A DNA stretch of 5,358 nt from an uncultured Planctomycetaceae bacterium (GTDB taxonomy: Bacteria; Planctomycetota; Planctomycetia; Pirellulales; Pirellulaceae). Position 1 is the stretch's first letter. Each line of letters opens with the position of its first letter. The notes below the pieces were generated by a model. The model worked only from the letters and a program-made list of their open reading frames with translations. It had not been told where the DNA came from and did not search any database. This document shows positions 1 through 5,358 of this stretch, piece after piece. The stretch spans positions 1 to 5,358 of the forward strand of contig CAIYOB010001633.1 in NCBI GenBank assembly GCA_903927685.1, written 5' to 3'. The translations under genes were made by a program, and so were the position numbers.

Positions 1-2614
1 TGGCTTCGCCGTACTCTTGGTTCTTCAACAGCGTGGCTGCCAGTTGGCGGCGACGGGCGAAATCGTCGGGAGTCTGAAAAACGGCCTGGCGGGCGCATTC
101 GGCCGCTTTGGCGGTGTCGCCGAGATACGCGTAGATGCCGCTCGCCTGATCCCACAGCGGGGCGGCTTCCGCCGAGGGCGCCAACGGGGCGTCCCGCTCC
201 AATGCCTCCGCGCAGCGGCCGCCGACGAACCGAGCCGGCTCGACGAAGCCTTGCTCGCGGTAGCAGCGGTACAGTCGGGCCATCGCCTTCCGATCCGGCT
301 GAAAGGCTTCGAGGAACGCGTCTGCGGGCATCTTGAGCGCCAGCATGTCAATGACCCGCGCCTGTTGCTCGGGATCGGTATGGAAGGCCTGCTTCCAGAG
401 CAGCAACGCTCGTTCGCCGTCATTGACCAGGGCCGCCTCGCCGCCGGCAGCCAGCAGGACGACGCCGCTGTGCGGTCGCACGCGGAGCGCCTGGTCCACC
501 AGCGCGTGCTTCAGATTCGGTGCGGCGCTGTGCAGAAAGGTCAGTTCGGCCAGGTAGGCGTAGCCCTCGCCTTGCAGCGGACACAGTCGCAGCGCCCGCT
601 GGGCATGCCGGAACGCGTGCTCGAGCAGCCGCCGGTTCTCGCCCATGACGACCGCCAGCCACTGGTCTTGCGCCTCGCGCGAAGGGAACTGCGAGGCCAG
701 GGCGGCGTCGCGGATCTGATTCAGCGGCATCGGGTTCTCGCTGGCCTGCTGCCGGGCGTCGAACTGCCGCAGATACACGGCTGCCAACCGCAGATTGGCC
801 CGGGGATGGTAGGGATTCAGACGCAGGGTTTCTGTCAGGTGGACCGTCATCGCGTTCAGCCGCTCGGCCGCCTGCGCGGGATCCTCTTCCGGATCCGCTT
901 GCCGCAGCTGGCGGGCCAGCTTGAAATACGCCTCCCAATGCGGAGCCGCCAAGGCCGCCGGCAGACGGGCGACGATCAGGACGGCCGCCAAACCGGCCAA
1001 GCCAGCACTGGCCGCAATCCAGGCCAGCCGCGGCCCACCGGTCTCGCCGCCGCCCAACACGCCGCGCCGCAAACGCGCGTGCCAGGCCGGCGCCGGCGGC
1101 AGATCCGGATGCGGTTGCGGCTCGGCGCCCGCACTCAACTGGCTCATCCGGCAGGCGCACGCCGCCAGCACGAGCGTCAGCGACAGGCAGGCCGGAATGT
1201 ACCACACAAAGTCCCCGAGCGAATGCAGAAGGCTGGCCGCCAACCCGGGCGCCAGCGCCGCCGCCAGGAGCCGCGTCTCCGGCTCGCCGGCGCGGGCCGC
1301 CAAACGCCAGCACCAGCAGCACGCCAGCGCTGCCGCCGCCAGCATCAGCACGATCCCGGGCAGGCCCGTTTCCAGCAGCAGATGCAAATACCCGTTTTCC
1401 CCATGCGTAAACTCGTACTCGAAGTTTTCTTCAATGTACGTGGGGTAGATGTACGGATGGCTTCCCACCCCGGTTCCCGTCCACGCGAATTGCGGGATCG
1501 CCCGGAGGTGGGCCGCCCACAGCGCATCACGGCCCCGGCTCAACTCGCCCAGCGAACGCGAGTCTCGCAGTGTGCTGAGCCGGGTCGCCAACGGCTCGTA
1601 GCCGAAGATCGCTAACGCCCCTGCCATCACGACGGCCAGGCCGCCGAGCGCGGCCAGCGACCGCCGGCTGAGTTGGCCCTGCCGCGCGATCAGGCTCAGG
1701 CTGATCACGGTGGCTGCCAACAGGGCCATCACGCCGCCCCGCGAGAACGTCAGCAGACCGGCAAAGACGACCAGGCCCAGGCCGATCGTTAGCGCCAGCT
1801 TGAGGCTCTCCTGCCGGCTCCGCGTCCCGCTGGCGGAACCGAAGGCGGATTTCGGCGCCGCGCTCCACAATCGCTGCAGCCACCACAACAGCGGGCCGAT
1901 GCCGAGTGCCAGGAAATGGGCCAAGTGATTCTGGTTTTGGAACGTCCCCCGAACCACTCCGACCGTGTCCCGCGACGGATGCTCGTAGACCCACAGGAAC
2001 TTGCCGTTGCCGAACAGCAGTTGAGCCAACCCCAGGACGGCCATGCCGACCGCAGCCAAGGCCACCCAGCGGACGAGACGCTTCACATCCTGCACATCCC
2101 GGATCCGCTGGACCAGGACCAGGAACAGCATCGCGTGCGCGAGAAACGTGATCAGGCCCCCGCGCGTGGCTTGAGGCGCCAAGCTCAGTTCATTCCAGAC
2201 GCCCAACTGAGTCTCCGGCGCAGCCTGGGTGGTCCACAACGGCAGTAAGCCGGGAACGTGCGGCGACAGCGTCCGCAACAAGTTTGGCGGCAGCGGCACG
2301 AGCTGCAGGATGACCAACGCCACGCCTGCCAGCAGAATCCACTCGACGCCCGACCAGCGCCAGCGCGGGGTGACCAACAGACATTGCCGCCCCAGCCAGC
2401 ACACGGCCGTCCCGCAGACCAAGCTGATGTAGACCAGGCGGCCGATCTCGCCCCGCCCGCCCATGAACAGCGGGGCGAGGAAGATCACGCCCAGCAGACC
2501 GGCGTCGACCAGTCGCAGCAGAAGTCGCCCCGTGCCTTCCCAGCCGGGCTGGACCGGGTCGGACGGAGAACGATGCTTGTGTTTGCCCTCGAACGACGAA
2601 GCCTCCCGTGACAC
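1..2614 (-). CDS. O-antigen ligase/polymerase-like (Wzy_C) membrane protein with C-terminal TPR-like region, 3' end outside window
   Basis: One stop-free minus frame runs from a GTG at 2614 to the window edge, giving 871 residues with the C-terminus missing. By eye there are about 12-13 hydrophobic segments, near residues 31-51, 60-80, 88-108, 152-170, 180-201, 230-249, 272-311 (two), 318-337, 410-433, 450-489 (two) and 530-550. Motifs typical of the Wzy_C/O-antigen ligase superfamily are RGTFQNQNHLAHF (222-234), TFSRGG (289-294), RGRDALW (360-366) and HGENGYLHLLLETGLPG (404-420). The 338-409 stretch would be the large periplasmic loop. After the last membrane segment, residues 557-871 are soluble, helical and TPR-like (for example ALRLCPLQGEGYAYLAEL at 674-691). 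Members of the superfamily transfer or polymerise lipid-linked glycans at the periplasmic face of the inner membrane. Ligase, polymerase and protein O-glycosylase cannot be told apart here. The GTG start is supported by a strong Shine-Dalgarno sequence and a hydrophilic N-terminus before the first membrane segment. Confidence 0.88.
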   Translation of the reverse strand, partial: MSREASSFEGKHKHRSPSDPVQPGWEGTGRLLLRLVDAGLLGVIFLAPLFMGGRGEIGRLVYISLVCGTAVCWLGRQCLLVTPRWRWSGVEWILLAGVALVILQLVPLPPNLLRTLSPHVPGLLPLWTTQAAPETQLGVWNELSLAPQATRGGLITFLAHAMLFLVLVQRIRDVQDVKRLVRWVALAAVGMAVLGLAQLLFGNGKFLWVYEHPSRDTVGVVRGTFQNQNHLAHFLALGIGPLLWWLQRLWSAAPKSAFGSASGTRSRQESLKLALTIGLGLVVFAGLLTFSRGGVMALLAATVISLSLIARQGQLSRRSLAALGGLAVVMAGALAIFGYEPLATRLSTLRDSRSLGELSRGRDALWAAHLRAIPQFAWTGTGVGSHPYIYPTYIEENFEYEFTHGENGYLHLLLETGLPGIVLMLAAAALACCWCWRLAARAGEPETRLLAAALAPGLAASLLHSLGDFVWYIPACLSLTLVLAACACRMSQLSAGAEPQPHPDLPPAPAWHARLRRGVLGGGETGGPRLAWIAASAGLAGLAAVLIVARLPAALAAPHWEAYFKLARQLRQADPEEDPAQAAERLNAMTVHLTETLRLNPYHPRANLRLAAVYLRQFDARQQASENPMPLNQIRDAALASQFPSREAQDQWLAVVMGENRRLLEHAFRHAQRALRLCPLQGEGYAYLAELTFLHSAAPNLKHALVDQALRVRPHSGVVLLAAGGEAALVNDGERALLLWKQAFHTDPEQQARVIDMLALKMPADAFLEAFQPDRKAMARLYRCYREQGFVEPARFVGGRCAEALERDAPLAPSAEAAPLWDQASGIYAYLGDTAKAAECARQAVFQTPDDFARRRQLAATLLKNQEYGEA

Positions 2615-2620
2615 GCGATG

Positions 2621-2630
2621 CCTCCTCCTT
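2621..2630 (-). promoter_or_regulatory. Strong Shine-Dalgarno that fixes the GTG start of the ligase-like gene
   Basis: On the minus strand the sequence reads AAGGAGGAGG, then six bases, then GTG at 2614-2612. It is the strongest ribosome-binding site in the window. It decides for the GTG start, because the next in-frame ATG lies about 50 codons downstream, at the end of the first membrane segment. Confidence 0.8.
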
Positions 2631-2673
2631 GAAGCTGACGGGTCCAGTCCTAGCCCAGCCGGGCAGCGCGTGC

Positions 2674-2690
2674 GGCTGATCGGCTCAGCC
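2674..2690. repeat. Small inverted repeat in the leader of the ligase-like gene
   Basis: The arms GGCTGA (2674-2679) and TCAGCC (2685-2690) are perfect complements separated by five bases. In the minus-strand transcript this would form a 6-bp hairpin about 45 bases upstream of the Shine-Dalgarno sequence. It has no T-run after it, so it is not a classical terminator. A 6-bp stem can arise by chance in GC-rich DNA, so a regulatory role is only a possibility. Confidence 0.3.
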
Positions 2691-2737
2691 CGGATACCGC
2701 TGCTCCCGGCGACGCTCCACTGGGAAACGGGAAGGGG

Positions 2738-2766
2738 AGATTACCATCTTACCCATTTTCCGGCAA
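2738..2766 (-). promoter_or_regulatory. Weak candidate promoter for the ligase-like gene
   Basis: Minus-strand TTGCCG (2766-2761) is followed after exactly 17 bases by TAATCT (2743-2738). The first hexamer shares TTG with the sigma-70 -35 consensus. The second matches only about half of the -10 consensus. It sits in the least GC-rich part of the interval and would leave a leader of roughly 115 bases before the GTG. Planctomycete promoters are poorly described, so this is a low-confidence call. Confidence 0.2.
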
Positions 2767-2770
2767 GATG
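2745..2770. repeat. Short inverted repeat in a locally AT-richer patch
   Basis: CATCTT (2745-2750) and AAGATG (2765-2770) are perfect complements around a 14-base spacer that contains CCCATTTTCC. The patch differs in composition from the GC-rich flanks and overlaps the candidate promoter. It could be an operator-like site, part of a dispersed repeat, or chance. Confidence 0.35.
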
Positions 2771-2792
2771 AGTTCTCCACCGCGTTCGGCCC

Positions 2793-2882
2793 GGGTGCCT
2801 GGGGTCGAGCCATGAGGCACGAGTGGCGAGCCCCCAGCGCCGCCCCCCCCCGAGGGCTCGCTGCACTCGACCCCAGGCACCC
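2793..2882. repeat. Composite intergenic inverted repeat with perfect 17-bp outer arms
   Basis: The outer arms GGGTGCCTGGGGTCGAG (2793-2809) and CTCGACCCCAGGCACCC (2866-2882) are perfect reverse complements. An inner stem pairs CGAGTGGCGAGCCC (2820-2833) with GGGCTCGC (2854-2861) plus CACTCG (2864-2869), leaving a 2-base bulge at 2862-2863 and a loop of about 20 bases that holds a run of nine C (2843-2851). Outer and inner stems compete for 2866-2869. AGGCAC also occurs at 2815-2820, where it could pair with GTGCCT at 2795-2800. The element lies 24 bases past the DUF4058 stop codon. It carries no gene and no T-tract. It looks like a REP/MITE-type intergenic element, but copy number in the genome cannot be seen from here. 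Confidence 0.75.
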
Positions 2883-2906
2883 TGACCTTGGGCCGTGACG
2901 CTGCGT

Positions 2907-3665
2907 TCAAGCCTCGATCACGCGGCGCCAGCGCTGAGGCACGCCGGACCAGGCGCTCAGGTACGTCATCTCCAGGGGGACGGGGATGTAGTGTCCGGGG
3001 CGGAGAAACAGCGGCATGTCGATCAATGGACTGCCCACGCCCAAGGGCTCGACAAACGCCGTGACCGTCCCGCGGGCGGCGTACGAGGCGAGCGTTAACG
3101 GACGTCCCTTCGGCGGCCGGTACGGGCCCGCTAGCATCCGGTCCCACACGGCGCCATGCATGCCATCCGGATCGCGAGGACTGGGCGGCAGGGGGTCGAT
3201 CACCAGCACGTGAACGCCCTCGTCCAAGGCGGCTACGACCTTGTCCACGAAATCGTTGATCGCTCGTTGCGTGTGCTTGTTGGCTGGCGAAACGATTTCG
3301 ATGATCGCGACCACGCGGTCTCCAGACGTATGCCGAATGACCACATTCCTCTGCCGGGCCAGGTAGAAGGCCAGGTCTTCCGCGTCCTGAGTGATACTGA
3401 CTTTCGGCGGTGCTTCGGCCAGGGCGATCAGCCCGCCATCACGATCCGCCGACGGGCGTGAGAATCGCTCGTCCGGCGTGGGTTCGTCGTCCGAGTGCAG
3501 CGTGAGCACGTCCGGGCCCAGGTCTCCCGCCCGTTGCTCGCCCAAGGCATAGTAGTCCGGTGGCAGCCGGCGATCGTTCAGCGCTTTTTGGAGATCGCCG
3601 ATCCATGTGTTGTGAAACGCGTGGAAGATCCCTGGCGCAACGCGGGTCCAGTCATGCATGGGCAT
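2907..3665 (-). CDS. DUF4058 family protein
   Basis: A complete protein of 252 residues, the usual size for this family. The N-terminus MPMHDWTRVAPGIFHAFH (1-18), the PPDYYALGEQ block (35-44) and the core VVAIIEIVSPANKH (118-131) followed by VHVLVIDPLPP (151-161) are the features I recognise as DUF4058, a family common in planctomycetes and cyanobacteria. No biochemical function is established. The E-I-V-S-P core resembles the strand carrying the acidic residue in Uma2-like PD-(D/E)XK proteins, which is a resemblance only. No signal peptide or membrane segment is visible, so it is probably cytoplasmic. The start at 3665 is supported by GGAGAG at 3677-3672 and by the family's MPMHDW beginning. 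The gene follows the FHA gene on the same strand with a 67-base gap, so co-transcription is plausible. Confidence 0.87.
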   Translation of the reverse strand: MPMHDWTRVAPGIFHAFHNTWIGDLQKALNDRRLPPDYYALGEQRAGDLGPDVLTLHSDDEPTPDERFSRPSADRDGGLIALAEAPPKVSITQDAEDLAFYLARQRNVVIRHTSGDRVVAIIEIVSPANKHTQRAINDFVDKVVAALDEGVHVLVIDPLPPSPRDPDGMHGAVWDRMLAGPYRPPKGRPLTLASYAARGTVTAFVEPLGVGSPLIDMPLFLRPGHYIPVPLEMTYLSAWSGVPQRWRRVIEA

Positions 3666-3671
3666 CGAACG

Positions 3672-3677
3672 CTCTCC
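3672..3677 (-). promoter_or_regulatory. Shine-Dalgarno of the DUF4058 gene
   Basis: GGAGAG on the minus strand lies six bases before the ATG at 3665-3663. It supports that ATG over the in-frame ATG two codons later. Confidence 0.55.
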
Positions 3678-3732
3678 GGGGCCCGACGACCGACGAGTTC
3701 CTCACCGGCACGTCCGAACCGGCGTAGGCCGC

Positions 3733-4137
3733 TCAGGTCTGCCGGCGTTTCAGGCCTGCCCGGTCCAACAGGCTTTGCGACAAGATGTCGCGGATGGGTT
3801 CCTCTTCGGCCGGCGGCGGGCCGCTGGCGCCCAGGTCGTCCACGGGGGAATAGCGGACTTCGTACTTGTGCTTGGCGACCGACAACATGTCCCCCGGGTC
3901 GATCCGTTTGCGCATGGTGGCGACGCGCAGCCCGTTGACTTTGGTGCCGTTGCGGCTGCCTTTGTCCGTGACGAACCAGTAGCCCTCGTCGGCAATCAGC
4001 TCGCAATGCTGTCCCGAGACGTTCGCGAACCGCAAGACGATGTCACACGTTTCGCGCCGCCCGATGACCAGCCGCTTTTTCAACAACGGAATCGGATCGC
4101 CACCGCCCAGAGGGACAAGTTCACCGTACATCGCCAT
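3733..4137 (-). CDS. Small stand-alone FHA-domain protein
   Basis: A complete protein of 134 residues that is almost entirely one forkhead-associated domain. Such domains bind phosphothreonine peptides. The landmark residues are present: IGRRETCDIVL (25-35), the S-x-x-H pair S41 and H44 (VSGQHCEL), and DKGSRNGTKVNG (58-69) with N63-G64-T65. The domain ends near residue 95. It is followed by an acidic, proline-rich linker and a charged helical tail, IRDILSQSLLDRAGLKRR (115-132). There is no kinase, phosphatase, signal peptide or membrane segment, so it is probably a cytoplasmic adaptor. The start is ambiguous: ATG at 4137 and ATG at 4131 are in frame two codons apart. It is divergent from the radical SAM gene and upstream of the DUF4058 gene. 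The partner kinase is not in the window. Confidence 0.88.
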   Translation of the reverse strand: MAMYGELVPLGGGDPIPLLKKRLVIGRRETCDIVLRFANVSGQHCELIADEGYWFVTDKGSRNGTKVNGLRVATMRKRIDPGDMLSVAKHKYEVRYSPVDDLGASGPPPAEEEPIRDILSQSLLDRAGLKRRQT

Positions 4138-4138
4138 G

Positions 4139-4146
4139 CTCCCCTT
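4139..4146 (-). promoter_or_regulatory. Shine-Dalgarno of the FHA gene, ambiguous between two ATGs
   Basis: The minus strand reads AAGGGGAG. Pairing through GGAG leaves one base to the ATG at 4137 but seven to the ATG at 4131. Pairing through AAGG leaves five bases to the first ATG. Spacing therefore slightly favours the second ATG, which would shorten the protein to 132 residues without touching the domain. Confidence 0.5.
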
Positions 4147-4174
4147 GTTTCCTGCTGCTCGCTCGACCTAAGAT
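4145..4174 (+). promoter_or_regulatory. Weak candidate promoter for the radical SAM gene
   Basis: TTGTTT (4145-4150) is followed after 18 bases by TAAGAT (4169-4174). This is a partial sigma-70-like match, 3 of 6 and 4 of 6 bases. It lies in the short divergent region about 80 bases upstream of the preferred start. It is called on spacing and position only. Confidence 0.2.
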
Positions 4175-4253
4175 CTGTGTCGGCGGCGCCGAAGTCCCAT
4201 CGCAAGTGTCGATGGTTAGCCGCCTTATGGAGCCCGTCTCCAAGGTAATCTAC

Positions 4254-5246
4254 ATGAGGCCTGAGGCATCGTCAACTGACAGCGTGCGCGCGGCGGAACC
4301 ACCGGCGGACTGCGCGTGGCGCGCGGCCGGGCTGCGCTACCATGCGTACAACTTCTTTCTCCGCAGCAAGTTCGGGCAGCGCGTCCAGCGGGTCAGCCTC
4401 GATGCGGGCTTCACTTGCCCCAACGTGGACGGGACCGTGGCCACGGGGGGGTGCGCCTTCTGTGACAATCGTAGCTTCAGTCCCAGCCGGCGGTTGCCGC
4501 GGCAATCGCTCAGGGAACAGATCGACGAAGGCATCCGCCGCCTGCGCGGTCGTTACGATTGTGAGCATTTTATCGCGTATTTTCAGCCCGCAACTAATAC
4601 GTATGCGCCCGTCGAGCGTTTGCGGCAGGCATACGGAGAAGCGCTAGCGGATCCCCGCATCGTCGCCTTGGCGATCGGTACGCGGCCGGATTGCGTGCCG
4701 GACGAGGTCCTGGAGTTGCTCGAAGAATTGGCCCGCCGCACGGTCGTGTCTGTCGAGTACGGGATGCAGACGATGCACGACCGGTCACTGGACTGGATGA
4801 ACCGCGGCCATCACCATGCAGCGTTCGTGGACGCCATGCAACGCAGTCGCGGCCGCGGGTTCGAGATCTGCGTTCATCTGATCGTGGGCCTGCCGGGCGA
4901 GTCGCGGGACGATATCCTGGCCTCGGCCCGCGAGTTGGTGCGGCTGGACGTCGACGCGGTCAAGATCCATAACCTGTATGCCGTGCGGAATACGGTGCTG
5001 GCGGACCAGGTGGCACGCGGCGAAGTCCGGCTGCTGGAACGGGACGAATACCTGGATACCGTAATTGCGGTCCTGGAACGGCTGCCGCCGCGCGTGGTGA
5101 TCGAACGGATCGGCGGCGACGCGCCTCCCCAGTACCTGGTCGCCCCGGCCTGGTGCCTGGACAAACCGGCGCTGCGCGCGGCACTGGACGCAGAACTCCG
5201 CCGCCGCGACACCTGGCAGGGAAAACGGTACTCCCCGGGCGGCTGA
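4254..5246 (+). CDS. Radical SAM protein, YhcC/TIGR01212 family
   Basis: A complete protein of 330 residues from the chosen ATG. The iron-sulfur cluster motif is C55-x11-C67-x2-C70 within GFTCPNVDGT and GGCAFC, the spacing seen in YhcC-type radical SAM proteins and distinct from the classical CxxxCxxC. Other family blocks are IAYFQPATNTYAP (107-119), GTRPDC (142-147), EYGMQTMHD (168-176), NRGHHHAAF (183-191), HLIVGLPGE (208-216), VKIHNLY (236-242), RIGGDAP (285-291), the W300-C301 pair and TWQGKRY (320-326). The family presumably binds a 4Fe-4S cluster and cleaves S-adenosylmethionine, but its substrate is unknown. No membrane segment is seen. In-frame starts also exist at 4206 (GTG), 4212 and 4227. 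I prefer 4254 because AAGG lies eight bases upstream and family similarity begins only around residue 27. The first 25 residues are unconserved-looking. Confidence 0.92.
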   Translation: MRPEASSTDSVRAAEPPADCAWRAAGLRYHAYNFFLRSKFGQRVQRVSLDAGFTCPNVDGTVATGGCAFCDNRSFSPSRRLPRQSLREQIDEGIRRLRGRYDCEHFIAYFQPATNTYAPVERLRQAYGEALADPRIVALAIGTRPDCVPDEVLELLEELARRTVVSVEYGMQTMHDRSLDWMNRGHHHAAFVDAMQRSRGRGFEICVHLIVGLPGESRDDILASARELVRLDVDAVKIHNLYAVRNTVLADQVARGEVRLLERDEYLDTVIAVLERLPPRVVIERIGGDAPPQYLVAPAWCLDKPALRAALDAELRRRDTWQGKRYSPGG

Positions 5247-5256
5247 TGCGAGCGAG

Positions 5257-5285
5257 TTGCGGGATCGGCCGCGGTCGGTGATAAT
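5257..5285 (+). promoter_or_regulatory. Candidate promoter for the gene entering at the right edge
   Basis: TTGCGG (5257-5262) is followed after exactly 17 bases by GATAAT (5280-5285). The -10 hexamer matches five of six consensus bases and the -35 three of six. It falls between the radical SAM stop codon and the next start, with a leader of about 40 bases. It is the best promoter-like match in the window, though unproven. Confidence 0.33.
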
Positions 5286-5318
5286 GGGGCGAGTCGTCCA
5301 CACCGTTTCTGCTGAAGC

Positions 5319-5325
5319 GAAGGAG
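5319..5325 (+). promoter_or_regulatory. Shine-Dalgarno of the right-edge gene
   Basis: GAAGGAG is followed after six bases by GTG at 5332. A second GTG at 5329 is in frame just before it. The spacing favours 5332. This site is the main reason for calling a gene there. Confidence 0.55.
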
Positions 5326-5331
5326 CCTGTG

Positions 5332-5358
5332 GTGCCCACCCCTGATCCCCAAGAACAA
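5332..5358 (+). CDS. N-terminal fragment of an unidentified gene, cut by the window edge
   Basis: Nine codons are visible, reading M(GTG)-PTPDPQEQ, before the window ends. The call rests on a good Shine-Dalgarno sequence, a promoter-like pair upstream and the lack of any other feature here. The visible residues are hydrophilic and say nothing about function. It lies about 85 bases after the radical SAM gene on the same strand, so read-through from that gene is possible. Confidence 0.45.

Noticed and set aside
17..1615. A 532-codon open frame on the plus strand opposite the ligase-like gene
   Set aside because: Its protein is rich in R, Q, G and A with no recognisable domain or membrane pattern. 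The minus frame over the same bases encodes clear Wzy_C motifs and membrane segments. It is a GC-bias shadow.
25..2402. Several separate minus-strand frames of 60-300 codons (25-423, 420-1322, 1345-1530, 1527-1994, 2190-2402), as if the gene were broken
   Set aside because: They are in other frames than the continuous one that starts at 2614. That frame has no stop through to position 1, so there is no frameshift or pseudogene here.
2793..2882. Composite inverted repeat read as a rho-independent terminator for the DUF4058 gene
   Set aside because: No T-tract follows the stem on either strand, and the stem is much longer and more complex than a terminator hairpin.
2749..3147. A 132-codon minus frame crossing the end of the DUF4058 gene and the composite repeat
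   Set aside because: It overlaps the DUF4058 coding sequence in another frame, and its C-terminal part is just translated inverted repeat. It has no Shine-Dalgarno support or family features.
3495..4248. Plus-strand frames of 147 and 196 codons opposite the FHA and DUF4058 genes
   Set aside because: They are low-complexity products antisense to two well-recognised minus-strand proteins.
4785..5339. A 184-codon minus frame opposite the radical SAM gene
   Set aside because: The plus frame carries the full set of YhcC/TIGR01212 motifs. The minus product shows none.
1..5358. CRISPR array, tRNA/rRNA, integrase, transposase or toxin-antitoxin genes
   Set aside because: I looked for regularly spaced direct repeats, cloverleaf-like arms and signature motifs of these families, and found none by eye.

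Overview
The window is GC-rich bacterial DNA. It most likely comes from a planctomycete (Pirellulales-like). The reasons are the gene repertoire (a large Wzy/O-antigen-ligase-type membrane protein with a TPR tail, a DUF4058 protein, a small stand-alone FHA protein), the use of GTG starts, and a GC-rich intergenic inverted-repeat element. The taxonomic call is an inference from family content, not a proof.

Layout, left to right. (1) Positions 1-2614, minus strand: one uninterrupted frame of 871 codons that leaves the window on the left. It encodes a polytopic O-antigen ligase/polymerase-like protein followed by a helical TPR-like region. The long plus-strand reading frame lying opposite it is a shadow. 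(2) Positions 2615-2906: a non-coding interval of about 290 bases. It holds the leader and a weak candidate promoter of the ligase-like gene, two small inverted repeats, and a 90-bp composite inverted repeat with perfect 17-bp outer arms. (3) Positions 2907-3665, minus: a complete DUF4058 protein. (4) Positions 3733-4137, minus: a complete small FHA-domain protein, 67 bases upstream of the DUF4058 gene and possibly co-transcribed with it. (5) Positions 4138-4253: a divergent intergenic region with a weak candidate plus-strand promoter. (6) Positions 4254-5246, plus: a complete radical SAM protein of the YhcC/TIGR01212 family. (7) Positions 5247-5358: a short intergenic stretch with a candidate promoter, a good Shine-Dalgarno sequence and the first nine codons of a further plus-strand gene that leaves the window.

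How the genes relate. The ligase-like protein points to surface polysaccharide or glycan assembly. The FHA protein would read phosphothreonine marks, but no kinase is in view. The DUF4058 and radical SAM proteins have no established physiological role. Nothing in the window ties these genes into one pathway, and I see no mobile-element gene, CRISPR array, tRNA or rRNA. The composite intergenic repeat is the most unusual item, and it probably belongs to a dispersed family in this genome.
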